Source: Nocardioidaceae bacterium (GTDB lineage Bacteria > Actinomycetota > Actinomycetes > Propionibacteriales > Nocardioidaceae). Taken from it: a stretch of DNA of 64,000 bases. The DNA lies in the NCBI GenBank assembly GCA_018672315.1, contig CP076053.1:2777827-2841826 (forward strand). The letters are read 5' to 3'. This document shows positions 1 to 9,625 of the stretch, one piece after another; position 1 is the first letter of the stretch, and each line of letters starts with the position of its first letter. The notes under the pieces were generated by a model, which was not told where the DNA came from, did not search any database, and saw only the letters and a program-made list of their open reading frames with translations. The translations under genes were made by a program, and so were the position numbers.

Positions 1-2
1 CG

Positions 3-2720
3 GACGGACTCCTGCTCCGGGTCGTTTCGCGACGCGCACGTCAGGGCACTCGAAGCGTGACGCTGGTGATCGTGAACACGCAGCCCCGTCCCGACAAGGG
101 ACGATCGGACGCCCAGTGCTGGTTCCGTCCTCGCATCAGCGTGCGCGCGACCGAGGGTGAGTTCGTCGACCGTGGGGGCCGAGCCTCGGTGGGTGGCGAG
201 AAGGACCTTGAGACCAACGACCTGCTCTACCGGCGGCAGCGCAACGTGGCGGTCGGTCACGGAGTCTCGGTGACATGGAACGACGGGACCGTCATCGACG
301 AGGTCAGCACGACGTTCTTCCCCGAGCACGACCTGCAGCTGGCGGACGCCTCGCGTGACGACGTACCCCCACTCGACATGGCCGCCCTCGCTGCCGGAGA
401 CCTCGGGGCGGCTCACGCCTTGATTGCCGCGTACGCGAAGTGGATCGACGAACTTGATGACGGGCTCGCGGACCTCTCGTCGGAGCAGATGACCACGCTC
501 GATCGCCACAAGTCGGACGCCCTCATCGCGCTGGAGCGGATGAAGCGGGGTCTGGCGTTGGTCGAAGAGGGAGTGGCGGCCACTGCGTTCTCGGCGATGA
601 ACTCCGTCATGCGCGAGCAGCGCAGGCGCCAGGAGATGATTCGAAAGAATCTCGACCAGGCTCCTGAGGACGTCACGGCGGAGTGGCGGCCGTTCCAGTT
701 GGCGTTCGTCCTGATGAACCTCGAAGGCTTGCTCGATCCGGCCTCAGACGAGCGAGACCTCGCTGACGTCCTGTGGTTCCCCACGGGCGGTGGAAAGACC
801 GAGGCCTACCTGGGTCTGATCTCTTTCAGCCTCGTTCTGCGGCGTCTTCGAGCCGAGAGCGTGGCCGCGGGCGCCGGTGTCGGCGTCATCATGCGGTACA
901 CCCTGCGCTTGTTGACCCTGCAGCAGTTCGAGCGAGCCGCCGGCCTCATCTGTTCGCTCGAGGACTGGCGCCTTCAGCAGGACCGCGAGATGGCTCCGTT
1001 CTCGATCGGGCTCTGGGTCGGCCAAGGCGCGACCCCGAACAACATCAAGAACGCAGCGTCCGCCCTCCGCAAGCGCCAGAACGACCAGCATCCCGGTGAG
1101 GACGGCGACCCCGTCCAGCTTCTGCGCTGCCCGTGGTGCGGGCACGAGCTGACACCGCACGACTACGAGGCCGACAAACTAGCGGACGAGCTGCGGGTCA
1201 GGTGCCCTCGGTCGACGTGCCGCTATTTCGGACGCGAGGGACTCCCCGTCCACCTCATCGACAGCGACGTCTACCGGGAGCGACCGTCTTTGGTGATCGG
1301 CACGGTGGACAAGTTCGCGATGCTGGCCTGGAATGAGGACAGCGGACGCATCCTGGGAGTCGGATCGTCGGCTCCGCCGGACCTCATCGTCCAGGACGAG
1401 CTGCACCTCATCGCAGGCCCTCTGGGCACGCTCGTCGGCCTCTACGAGACGGGCATCGACTACCTGGCCACCGACCGTGGGTCCGGCGTCCGACCGAAAC
1501 TGGTCGCTTCCACCGCCACGATCCGCAGGGCGCGCGAACAGGTCAAGGCGGTCTTCGATCGCGACGCGCGTCAGTTCCCTCCGCCCGGTCTGGACGCCGG
1601 CGACTCGTTCTTCGCGGTCGATGCTTCCGCCGAGGTGAAGGGCACCAGGAAGTACGTCGGCCTGATGGCGCCGAGCACGAGTCACGCCACGCTGCTGGTC
1701 CGCACGTACGCCGCGCTGCTTCAGGGTGCAGCGGACCTCGACGCGTCGGACGAGGTGAAGGACGCCTACTGGACCCTGCTGGGCTACTTCAACAGTCTCC
1801 GTGTGCTCGGCGCGGCCTACATTCAGTCGATCGACGACGTCGTCGACAGGATCAAGGTGGTGGCCCGGCGCTCCGGCTCGACTCCGCGCCCGATCAGCGA
1901 TCCGCGTGAGTTGACTTCGCGCAAGCAGGCCAGCGAGATCCCGGAGGAGCTTGCGGCCCTCGAGACCGCCATGACCGACGACGACTGCCCCGACGTCGTC
2001 CTGGCCACGAACATGATCTCGGTCGGCGTCGACGTCGACCGTCTGGGCCTGATGGTGGTGATGGGTCAGCCGCAGACGACGTCGGAGTACATCCAGGCCA
2101 CCAGCCGGGTCGGTCGACAGAAGCCCGGCCTCGTGATGACCCTGCTCAACGCCAGTCGGTCGCGCGACCTGTCCCACTTCGAGGGGTTCACCTCCTACCA
2201 CCGCTCGCTCTACAGCCAGGTGGAGGCCACGAGCGCGACGCCGTTCGCAGCGAGAGCGCTGGACCGTGGCCTGCACGGGCTCCTGATCCTCCTGGCCCGG
2301 CACACGGTGCCGGGGGCGTCGGACGACAAGTCGGTCGACGTACCGGTGTCGGGTGACGAGCTGGACGACCTCGTCGAGGTGATCACTGCCCGGGCCAGGC
2401 GGTCCGAGGCCAAGGCTGCCTCGTCCGTGGAGGCAGCATTGGAGGCGCTGATCGAGAGATGGAGCGAAGCAGTCGACGACGACGGCGTCGACCGATACGC
2501 ACGCTGGCAGTTCCAGAGCAAAGACCTGCTTTCTCTCATGGTCCCCGCCGGCACGGACGTAGCGGGTCCGGAGGAGGAGTCCGCGCTCGTCGAGCAGTTC
2601 CCGCCGCAGGAAGCGCCCTGGCCGACCCTCACCAGCCTCCGGAACGTGGACCGTGAGAGCACTCTGAAGATCATCTCCACCAAGCAGACGAAGGCGGTGT
2701 CGTCCGATGGCGACGAGTGA
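3..2720 (+). CDS. drmA: DISARM-type helicase DrmA, 5' end outside the window
   Basis: This is an SF2-type ATP-dependent helicase of the DrmA family, which acts with DrmB in the DISARM anti-phage system. The reading frame is open back to base 3, so the start lies upstream; the GTG at 57 is only an internal option. Walker A (FPTGGGKTEAYL) lies near base 780, a Cys cluster (CPWC...CPRSTC) at 1126-1225, the DELH Walker B at about 1392-1405, and the C-terminal helicase motifs (ISVGVD, QATSRVGRQ) at 2010-2125. DrmA proteins are usually over 1000 aa, and 905 codons are visible. The gene overlaps drmB by 14 bp, so the two are co-transcribed. Helicase plus DUF1998 pairs also occur outside canonical DISARM, and the genes that would define the class (drmD, methylase, drmC) are not visible here. 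Confidence 0.85.
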   Translation, partial: DGLLLRVVSRRARQGTRSVTLVIVNTQPRPDKGRSDAQCWFRPRISVRATEGEFVDRGGRASVGGEKDLETNDLLYRRQRNVAVGHGVSVTWNDGTVIDEVSTTFFPEHDLQLADASRDDVPPLDMAALAAGDLGAAHALIAAYAKWIDELDDGLADLSSEQMTTLDRHKSDALIALERMKRGLALVEEGVAATAFSAMNSVMREQRRRQEMIRKNLDQAPEDVTAEWRPFQLAFVLMNLEGLLDPASDERDLADVLWFPTGGGKTEAYLGLISFSLVLRRLRAESVAAGAGVGVIMRYTLRLLTLQQFERAAGLICSLEDWRLQQDREMAPFSIGLWVGQGATPNNIKNAASALRKRQNDQHPGEDGDPVQLLRCPWCGHELTPHDYEADKLADELRVRCPRSTCRYFGREGLPVHLIDSDVYRERPSLVIGTVDKFAMLAWNEDSGRILGVGSSAPPDLIVQDELHLIAGPLGTLVGLYETGIDYLATDRGSGVRPKLVASTATIRRAREQVKAVFDRDARQFPPPGLDAGDSFFAVDASAEVKGTRKYVGLMAPSTSHATLLVRTYAALLQGAADLDASDEVKDAYWTLLGYFNSLRVLGAAYIQSIDDVVDRIKVVARRSGSTPRPISDPRELTSRKQASEIPEELAALETAMTDDDCPDVVLATNMISVGVDVDRLGLMVVMGQPQTTSEYIQATSRVGRQKPGLVMTLLNASRSRDLSHFEGFTSYHRSLYSQVEATSATPFAARALDRGLHGLLILLARHTVPGASDDKSVDVPVSGDELDDLVEVITARARRSEAKAASSVEAALEALIERWSEAVDDDGVDRYARWQFQSKDLLSLMVPAGTDVAGPEEESALVEQFPPQEAPWPTLTSLRNVDRESTLKIISTKQTKAVSSDGDE

Positions 2721-4431
2721 CAAGCCGAGAGCGCGACAGTCGCAACTGGTCACGACGTACGGCGTAGGGTCTCTCTTCCCTGCGGGTGACCAGAGCTTCA
2801 TCATCTGCGGCACCGAGGACTGGGACGACCGCTTCGCCGCCGCCGTCGAGGAACCGAGGTTGGCGAAGTCGCTCGGCGTCCACACTTTCCGCTCGCCGCC
2901 TACTGGAAGGCGGGCAGGGGACATCCCGGTCGTCCGGTTCCCGACCTTCGCCTACTGCCCAGACTGTCGACGACTGGCGCGGTTCTGGGAGTTCAACGCG
3001 CGGAAGATGCGCTGCGAGGACTGCGAGCGGGACCTGACCCCGTCTCGTTTCGTAGCGTGTTGCGAAGCAGGGCACATCGAGGACTTTCCGTACTTCCAGT
3101 GGGTCCACACCGGAGGGCACGCATCCGAGGGCAAGCACGCGTTGCGACTCGTCACCCGGGGCGCTTCCTCATCACTGTCGGACATCGAGATCAAGTGCTC
3201 GTGCGGCCTTTCGAGGTCCCTGGCCGGCTCGTTCTCCAGTGCCGCCCTGGTCGGTGTGCGGTCCTGCAAGGGAAAGCGGCCCTGGCTCCCGGGGGCACCC
3301 GACGAGCAGTGCGACAAGCGTCTGCGTGTCCTTCAGAGAGGTTCGTCGAACGTCTGGTTCGCCGCCGTTCGTTCGGCGCTTTCCATCCCGCCATGGTCCG
3401 GTCCGGCGCACCGGCTGGTGTCCCGCAACTGGGATCTACTTAAGAACGCCGCGGGGCCCGACCTCGAGGGACGCCTCTCAGAGCTGGCCGCCGGCAGCAA
3501 AGGCGTCACGGTGGCCGAGCTCCGCGAGGTCGTCGAGCGGCGATTGGGGCTCCACTCCAGTGCCGGGGGGGACTTCAGCGAGCAGAAGCTGCGAACCCAG
3601 GAGTACGAGGCGCTCAGCAAGGGCAACGACGCGGGTTCGCGAGACAACTTCCAGTGCGAACCGAAAGCGGTCGGGTCGCGACTGTCGGGCGTGGTAGCGC
3701 AGGTCAGCGCGGTCAACCGGCTGCGCGAGGTGCGCGCTCTGCAAGGCTTCTCACGCGTCACCCCGAAGACCGGTGAGACACCCGACTCACCTCTGGCGCC
3801 TCTCAGCGCGCAACCCGTCGGCTGGCTGCCGGCGACCGAGGTACTGGGGGAGGGGGTCTTCGTGCGGTTGGACGAGGCGTTCGTCGAGCGGTGGGAGTCC
3901 GACCCTGAGGTCGTCAGTCGTCATGCGTCCCTCGAGCAGTCGATGAAGCAGCGAGCCGAGGAGTACGAAGCCGGTAATGCCGGCGAGACCCCGTCTCCGC
4001 GTTTCGTCGCCGTCCACTCGCTGGCGCACGCTCTCTTGCAGGAGCTCAGCCTGGAAGCCGGCTACCCGGTCGGCTCCTTACGGGAACGCATCTACGCGGA
4101 CACCGGACAGGCCGGCATCCTCATCTACACCGCGTCGTCCGACGCGGCCGGCAGCCTGGGTGGTCTCGCGGCGCTGGCCCGCACGGAGGTGCTCGAGCGG
4201 ATGGTGGTGGCCGCGGTGCGACGCGCCGCCTGGTGCTCGAACGATCCGGTATGCCGCGAGGCAGGACCGTCCGGGAGCGACGGCCTCAATCTCGCCGCCT
4301 GTCATGCCTGCATGCTGCTGCCGGAGACCAGCTGCGAGCACCGCAACATCTTCCTCGACCGAGCCGCCCTAGTGGGTACGCACGAAGAATCGCCGGCGCC
4401 GCTGATGGCGACCCTGGAGAAGGAGGACTGA
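2707..4431 (+). CDS. drmB: DISARM protein DrmB (DUF1998 domain)
   Basis: This 574-aa protein carries a C-terminal DUF1998 domain, the hallmark of DrmB, which partners DrmA and forms a DNA-binding complex with it. Zinc-type Cys pairs are visible near the N-terminus (YCPDC and RCEDC), and a CSCG motif lies near residue 160. The DUF1998 signature occupies roughly residues 435-560: a SLAHAL helix, a YTASSDAAGS segment, then WCSNDPVC, ACHACMLLPETSC and a conserved N..LDR. The ATG at 2707 lies inside the drmA end, which indicates translational coupling. The gene ends 10 bp from a convergent minus-strand nuclease gene. No drmC phospholipase gene follows. Confidence 0.87.
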   Translation: MATSDKPRARQSQLVTTYGVGSLFPAGDQSFIICGTEDWDDRFAAAVEEPRLAKSLGVHTFRSPPTGRRAGDIPVVRFPTFAYCPDCRRLARFWEFNARKMRCEDCERDLTPSRFVACCEAGHIEDFPYFQWVHTGGHASEGKHALRLVTRGASSSLSDIEIKCSCGLSRSLAGSFSSAALVGVRSCKGKRPWLPGAPDEQCDKRLRVLQRGSSNVWFAAVRSALSIPPWSGPAHRLVSRNWDLLKNAAGPDLEGRLSELAAGSKGVTVAELREVVERRLGLHSSAGGDFSEQKLRTQEYEALSKGNDAGSRDNFQCEPKAVGSRLSGVVAQVSAVNRLREVRALQGFSRVTPKTGETPDSPLAPLSAQPVGWLPATEVLGEGVFVRLDEAFVERWESDPEVVSRHASLEQSMKQRAEEYEAGNAGETPSPRFVAVHSLAHALLQELSLEAGYPVGSLRERIYADTGQAGILIYTASSDAAGSLGGLAALARTEVLERMVVAAVRRAAWCSNDPVCREAGPSGSDGLNLAACHACMLLPETSCEHRNIFLDRAALVGTHEESPAPLMATLEKED

Positions 4432-4441
4432 CGACCAGCGA

Positions 4442-5191
4442 TCAGTTCTGGTGGGGCAGCGAGCACAGAGGCCGGAAGTCGCACGAGGTGCAGCGACGCG
4501 TTCGCTCTTCGCTGCTGTGCGCCGAAGGGCCTCGCAATAGTCGCGTCGCTGGATGTCGCCAGCTAGACCCGCCACCTGCTCGCGGCTCTCTGCGATCACG
4601 TCGTCCGACAGTGGCACCGTCAACTCGCGCCGGTCGGGATCAGGCTCGGCGAGGTAACGCACCAGGCCCGACTCGGGCTCGTACTCCAGCTCCTGCTTTG
4701 CGGCGATCGCGTCGGTGGAGACCTGGAGTCGCATCTCTTCCTCGTCGAGCGCGTCGTGGTTGTCGCTCACCGCTTCTCCGGACTTGAGATCGACGATCGA
4801 GATCCGCGGGGGACTGTCGCGTCGTACGACGTCGATCGCCCCCGTGATGAGCACGTTCTCCTCGGGCAACAAGACTTCGAACTCACGCTCGGGCTCGAAC
4901 TCCAGTTCGGCGAGCTCGTCGCCGTACGTCACGACGTAGGGCGACGACACGGGCGCCGGGACTGCTGAAGGACTCCCTGTCTCACCGCCGATCCAGGCCG
5001 CCAGCCGAGGCGACTTCGATGGCGTCTGCGACCAGCTCGGACTGCAGTCGGGTGCCGAGAACGAGCGACTTCTTGCGATGCCCAGGCGCATCACCAACGA
5101 GGACGTGGCCGTCGACGACGAGGACCGCGTGCAGAGAGCCGTCAAACTGCTCGCGCGCTTGATAGAAGTCGGCCTCAGAGTCGGAGGTCAT
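4442..5191 (-). pseudogene. Cas4/AddB-like PD-(D/E)XK nuclease, interrupted by two frameshifts
   Basis: Three reading frames together spell one nuclease. The ATG at 5191 follows an AGGA ribosome site and gives a 69-codon N-terminus (begins MTSDSEADFY) that stops at 4982. A second frame continues as WIGGETG..., with the nuclease core ITGAIDVV and IVDLKSG (the D-xK catalytic pair). The C-terminus then appears in a third frame as RRCTSCDFRPLC, a Cys cluster typical of Cas4/AddB-like nucleases, ending with a TGA at 4442-4444. One shift lies near 4990-5030 and the other near 4510-4560. Either the gene is decayed or there are two base-calling errors. It is convergent with drmB and lies 65 bp downstream of the helicase gene on the same strand. 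Confidence 0.65.
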
Positions 5192-5255
5192 GGGTCCTGG
5201 CGGCGGAGGCCAGGAAACTTCACGAGCGGGGGTTCCGTGAATCGGGATGCTGCCC

Positions 5256-7283
5256 TCAGAATGCGATGTCCGCCGACGTCCACCCGGGCTCGAGGACGAG
5301 TTTGTCGGTCGCGATGTCTTCCACCATGTCGAAGAAACCCTCGTGCACTCCCTCGGCGGGATCTTCGACCGTGTCTTCTGCGTAGATGAGAACGAAGGTC
5401 ACCGTTCGCCCGTCGTCCTTGCGCCGGATGACACGGCCGAGACGCTGGATCATCTGCCGTTGCGACCGGCTGGCCGTGGTCACGATCCCGAGGTCCACGG
5501 CCTGGACGTCGATGCCTTCGTCGAGCAGCCTGGGAGCAGCCAACAATTTGAGCTCGCCGGTCGTCAGGGCTGCCAGACTATGTCGTCGCTCGGCCACGCC
5601 CATGTCGCTGTGAAGCGCCGACGCCGGGATCTTCCACCCGCGCATCGCGGCCGCGACCTGTTCGGCGGCTGCCTTCGACTGAGTGAAGACGACCGCGCCT
5701 TGGCTGTCCTCGATAAGTTCCGCCAGCTCCTCGACGGCGTCGATCTTGCTGGAGAGTCCCGCCAGCATCTGCCGCCGTTCACGCATCGCCGACTGGGCCG
5801 CCCAGGCTGCTCTACCGATGCTCCCGCCGGCTCCCCCTAGACGAGCGATCTGACCGATGACATCCCCGCCGCCACTGATGGCTCCCGCGGCTTTGAGCTG
5901 CTTCATCGCGTGGCTGAGGGATCGGGAGATCTTTTCGTACTCTGCCCGCTCCTCGTCGACCATCGCCACGGGCGCCAGTACGAGCCGGAACGGAGCCACG
6001 ACGCCCTCGCGTAGCGCGCGGTTGAACCCCATGGTCATGATGATCCCGCCGAAGTAGGGGGAGAGGATCTCCTCGACGGCGTCGTCCCCCGATCGCTCCA
6101 GTGTCGCGGTGAGCCCGAGACGCCGGCCGTACCCAGCCCGCAAGGCGTACTGGAACTCGACGGCTCCGTAGCGATGCACCTCGTCGGCCACCAGTAGCGA
6201 GTCCGGTGACAGTGCCGCAAGGTCTTGCTTGACGGCGGAGTTGACGACGGCGACAGTTACGTCGGCGCGCGCCGGGTCGCCGGTCTTCTTGCCGCCGACC
6301 CTTGCGAGTCGCACGTGCGGCAGAAAGTGCCGGAACCGTTCCACCCACTGATCCTGCAAGTCGACGGACGGCACCAGGATCGTCACCTTCTCGCCGTCAC
6401 GACGGGCCTGTTCGGCTGCCTCGAGACCGAGATGGGTCTTGCCAGTGCCGGTCACGGCTTCCACGATGCCGTGGCAACCACGGTCGTACCAGCGCTGCAT
6501 GGCCTCCTGCTGCCAGGCCAAGAGGGCGAGCGCGGGCTTGTCGTACCGTCGCGATACCGGGTGGCTTCTCGCCGCTTTCGGCGAGGGGATGGACGCGGTG
6601 TCCACAAGGGCGGCGTAAGCGTTCGTCGAGACCTGCTTCGACTTCCCACCCTTCCTCGACTTCTGGACTGTCGGCGTCTGGCGGCTGGCAACGGGGCGAG
6701 AGGCTAGCGAAAGGGCCCGCCACCGAGGAACGGTCGCTCCATCGGACTCAAACGTTGAGCGCTGGCCGTACAGCAAGGCGTTCACGGTGCGGCGGTCCGT
6801 CGGGACCCCCTGGAGACTGAGCTGGTAGACGACCTCGCGCGCGGTGGATCCCGGCGAAGCGAGGAGCACATCGACAACGGCGGTTTCGAGAGTGCCCCTG
6901 GTGACTGATCCAGCGGCGGCCGGACCAGAGTCCGTCCTGATGAGTCCCAGGTAGACGGCCTGAGCTGTTACAACCGTCGATGCCCGGCCGGCATCGTCCG
7001 ACCAGACCCGGCCACCCCCGGGTCTGATGGAGAGGAAGCCCGAGATGACGTTGGCCGCGGCCTCCTTGCCGATGAGATCGGACAGTTCTGCGCCGTCGGC
7101 GACCCGCGTGAGCGTCCGGGTGGCCGCGCTGAGTCGCCACCGAACGTCGCCCCGGGGGCCGGGGAAGGGCGATCCTGGGCAGAGGTCATCATGGGTGCCG
7201 TCAGGCGAGGCGTATGGACGCGTGGCCGTGGGCCCCTCGACGATACGTACACGACGTGGGTATGCACCCGATCCCCTTGGCAT
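5256..7283 (-). CDS. SF2 DEAD/DEAH-family helicase (XPB/UvsW-like)
   Basis: This is an ATP-dependent nucleic-acid helicase or translocase. About 230 N-terminal residues precede the motor, including a winged-helix-like segment (STAREVVYQL...DRRTVNALLYG). The motor shows Walker A (AVTGTGKTHLG), DEVH Walker B (VADEVHRYG), motif III (LGLTATLER), the C-terminal RecA lobe (AVVFTQSK), and motifs V/VI (LDEGIDV, QRLGRVIRR). The start is uncertain because the frame is open upstream to 7442. I chose the ATG at 7283 because a TAATTT -10 sits exactly 7 nt before it, as in a leaderless transcript. A PD-(D/E)XK nuclease lies just downstream and an unknown gene just upstream on the same strand, which suggests a nuclease-helicase defence or repair module. 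It is not a canonical DISARM DrmD (SNF2-type). Confidence 0.82.
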   Translation of the reverse strand: MPRGSGAYPRRVRIVEGPTATRPYASPDGTHDDLCPGSPFPGPRGDVRWRLSAATRTLTRVADGAELSDLIGKEAAANVISGFLSIRPGGGRVWSDDAGRASTVVTAQAVYLGLIRTDSGPAAAGSVTRGTLETAVVDVLLASPGSTAREVVYQLSLQGVPTDRRTVNALLYGQRSTFESDGATVPRWRALSLASRPVASRQTPTVQKSRKGGKSKQVSTNAYAALVDTASIPSPKAARSHPVSRRYDKPALALLAWQQEAMQRWYDRGCHGIVEAVTGTGKTHLGLEAAEQARRDGEKVTILVPSVDLQDQWVERFRHFLPHVRLARVGGKKTGDPARADVTVAVVNSAVKQDLAALSPDSLLVADEVHRYGAVEFQYALRAGYGRRLGLTATLERSGDDAVEEILSPYFGGIIMTMGFNRALREGVVAPFRLVLAPVAMVDEERAEYEKISRSLSHAMKQLKAAGAISGGGDVIGQIARLGGAGGSIGRAAWAAQSAMRERRQMLAGLSSKIDAVEELAELIEDSQGAVVFTQSKAAAEQVAAAMRGWKIPASALHSDMGVAERRHSLAALTTGELKLLAAPRLLDEGIDVQAVDLGIVTTASRSQRQMIQRLGRVIRRKDDGRTVTFVLIYAEDTVEDPAEGVHEGFFDMVEDIATDKLVLEPGWTSADIAF

Positions 7284-7290
7284 GCAACGC

Positions 7291-7296
7291 AAATTA
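7291..7296 (-). promoter_or_regulatory. -10 element of a likely leaderless promoter for the helicase gene
   Basis: On the minus strand TAATTT is followed by 7 nt and then the ATG at 7283, the geometry of an actinobacterial leaderless transcript. No convincing -35 is seen. Confidence 0.4.
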
Positions 7297-7475
7297 GTCA
7301 GTGCGGGCCATCGCCCGCTCCGCTTCGACGAGATCTTTTCTTCTGAGCGAGCAACGTCTTCCAGACACATGAGCCGTCGCGCACATTCAGGCCGCGGCCG
7401 AGTCATCCTCGCGAAGAAAAGTGGCTGTCGAACGATCGGCATAAGCAGCGGTCGTCGATGGCCCGCGCAAAGCCG

Positions 7476-8945
7476 CTACTCGGGCTCGAGGAACGTCTCC
7501 GCGATGAAGTGCATGCGGCCTCGAACTTCAGGCATGACCTTGCCTCCGTCGTCCGCGATCTCGAGTGACAGGTCGCGGACTTGAAGCTCGAACTCTTCCG
7601 CCTCGTCAGGGTTTCGCAGGGCCCCGGTGCGGATCCGCCGCAATGTGGGTTCGTCGAGCTCGGGTGGGCGAGCGGAGAAGACCACCTCGTCAGGGTTGTG
7701 GCAGATGAATAGGGCAGCGACGTCACCGGCGGCGTCGAGACCGATGAGCCAGCTGTGAGGCCCCAAGTCGTCGTCGCGGACGGGCAGTGCGACCGAGCCC
7801 GGCTCAGGAGCGGGAACGCGCATGCAAGCGTCGGCGAAGGCGGCCCGTGCATGTTCATCCTCCGAATAGCGGGAGGCGAACGCATCGGTGACGATGCTGG
7901 GCGTGAATGTATCCGGGCGAGGGAGGTAGGCCCATGCTGTGGGGGACTCGTTCGAGAACCGCACGAGGACGCCGAAGTCGTAGGTGCCGGGCAACCCGAA
8001 CACCACGGCAGGTCCGTACGCCTCGATCGGCAGCTCCACCAGATCTTCGAGGGGCGCATCGTCCTCTGGATGCTTCAGGAACCAAGGCATGGCCCGTGCG
8101 GTCAGGAGTCGTCCCTCGAGCCGACCAACCTGCGAGATCCAACACCCGTCCGCGTGCTGGAGCGAGAGCGCGAGCGTGACGTCTGCAAACTCCTGTCGCA
8201 GAGAACCGGCGGAATCGGTGAGCAGGCGAGCGCTCCTCGACGAATGAGGGAGCTGAAAGCCCCAGACGTCGGGCGACCACACTGTTGGCTTCGCGACGAG
8301 ATATGCGATGAGGATGTCGCTGACGATCGCTGCGACCTCGCCTCGTGCATCGGTGCCGATCCACACGCGAGTGCTTCCCAGGTCGTGTCCTGGCATCGGT
8401 CGGCTGAATGGTGCCCCCTGGAACACTTCGACGGTTGCGTCCGGCACGAGGCGTCCGACGGGTCCCCGGTCGCACACGAGGAGGGGGCGCTCGTCGTCTA
8501 CGACCTCGTCGTCGACTGGGCTGAGCACGCCGCCCAAGGGGTACTCGAGGCGGTTCGGCCCTCTGCCGACCGTCAAGTCGAGATCGGCTTCGCCGAGGAA
8601 GTCACCTGCTCGAACAGGGAAGCCGCCGGCGCCGGCAGGGCTCCATGTCAGCGATTCCAGCTGAGTGCCGGGCAGCAGAAGGGCTATGGCGAGGTCGACG
8701 GGCCCGCCCTGGTCGTCGGCCATCTTCTGCGCAAACCTTCGCACCAACCACACGCCGGGCTCGACCTCGTGGTCAAGCGGACGTGAGCCGCGCGTCCACC
8801 CGTGGCGCGTCGCCACCCGAACCCGTCCGCTGAGGATCGCGACCGTGCCGCCGTCAACCTGGGACACGGTGAGCGTGGTTCCGTCAGGGAGCGCGACCTC
8901 CGGGGGCCCGCTTGCGAACCATGGGGTCGAGGAAGAGTCGCTCAT
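7476..8945 (-). CDS. Unrecognised 489-aa protein, possibly DUF4241-like repeats
   Basis: I do not recognise this gene with confidence. It is an acidic, soluble-looking protein without membrane segments or an obvious catalytic motif. Two parts repeat a similar theme, a beta-rich GFPVRAGD / GTYDFGVLV segment and paired IGTDARGEVAA / IGLDAAGDVAA segments, suggesting a duplicated beta-sandwich. The wording of the first part faintly resembles DUF4241 proteins; that is a weak inference. The ATG at 8945 overlaps the stop of the NYN nuclease gene (ATGA), so the two proteins are translationally coupled and probably act together. The helicase gene follows on the same strand after about 190 bp. Confidence 0.7.
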   Translation of the reverse strand: MSDSSSTPWFASGPPEVALPDGTTLTVSQVDGGTVAILSGRVRVATRHGWTRGSRPLDHEVEPGVWLVRRFAQKMADDQGGPVDLAIALLLPGTQLESLTWSPAGAGGFPVRAGDFLGEADLDLTVGRGPNRLEYPLGGVLSPVDDEVVDDERPLLVCDRGPVGRLVPDATVEVFQGAPFSRPMPGHDLGSTRVWIGTDARGEVAAIVSDILIAYLVAKPTVWSPDVWGFQLPHSSRSARLLTDSAGSLRQEFADVTLALSLQHADGCWISQVGRLEGRLLTARAMPWFLKHPEDDAPLEDLVELPIEAYGPAVVFGLPGTYDFGVLVRFSNESPTAWAYLPRPDTFTPSIVTDAFASRYSEDEHARAAFADACMRVPAPEPGSVALPVRDDDLGPHSWLIGLDAAGDVAALFICHNPDEVVFSARPPELDEPTLRRIRTGALRNPDEAEEFELQVRDLSLEIADDGGKVMPEVRGRMHFIAETFLEPE

Positions 8946-9520
8946 GCTGTCTCCAGTTCGCGCGTAGAAGCAAGGACGACGGAACTGGCGGCGCGACGCA
9001 GCTCGTACGCCAACGACTCCGGCCGCGACACCACGACTACCTCGACGCCGGCAGCACGGAGGCGGCGGGCGTACGCGGCGAAGATGTGGTCGCCGGACCC
9101 GATCACGACCTTCGAGAAGCGCTGCTCCGGTCGCCAGCCCCCGGCGTCGAGCAGAGCGAGGTCGGCACCATCCGGTCCCTCCTGGAAGACCGGCCGCGCT
9201 ACCTCCCAGCCGAACGCGGCCTCGGCGAGCGTGTGCCAGGTCGAGGTCGCCACCACCTGGTGGACGTCGTCCGGTGAGCACGGCGACGCCACCAGCTGGT
9301 CGAACTCCACCCGCAACCGGCGCACCGCGTCCTCGGTGACCTGCGCACCCCCGAGCAGGTTCTCTACGTCGACCAAGTGCAACTCACGGCCGCGGCAGTA
9401 GGACGGCAGCGCCGCTGCCTGCGTGCGCTGCACGTCGACCTTGGGGCGGTCGAGCCGCCGCGGCGATGCAGGCGTGGGAGAGCCGATGGTGGTGCGGTTC
9501 GAGCACGTGCTGCGCTTCAT
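8942..9520 (-). CDS. NYN-domain (PIN-like) ribonuclease
   Basis: The 192-aa product looks like an NYN/PIN-fold metal-dependent RNase. The expected acidic residues are in place: LVDVENL (D51, E53), ADLALLDA mid-domain, and the GSGDHIF motif where the aspartates coordinate metal. The start at 9520 is set by a strong AGGGGGA site 5 nt upstream; longer upstream readings of the frame lack one. The gene ends inside the ATG of the next one, and follows the WYL regulator pair by about 105 bp on the same strand. NYN proteins can degrade tRNA or mRNA. Its target here cannot be read from sequence. Confidence 0.8.
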   Translation of the reverse strand: MKRSTCSNRTTIGSPTPASPRRLDRPKVDVQRTQAAALPSYCRGRELHLVDVENLLGGAQVTEDAVRRLRVEFDQLVASPCSPDDVHQVVATSTWHTLAEAAFGWEVARPVFQEGPDGADLALLDAGGWRPEQRFSKVVIGSGDHIFAAYARRLRAAGVEVVVVSRPESLAYELRRAASSVVLASTRELETA

Positions 9521-9625
9521 GATTCCCCCTGGTGGACGGTGCCGGTCTCGGTGTCGTTCTCGTACCTGGAGAGTGCGCTCACCCCCCGACACAAAAGCCT
9601 GAGACGGCTGTCGGACGCTGCGCAA

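Noticed and set aside
1179-2924. Long minus-strand frame antisense to drmA
   Set aside because: It has no recognisable domain, and codon composition fits drmA on the plus strand.
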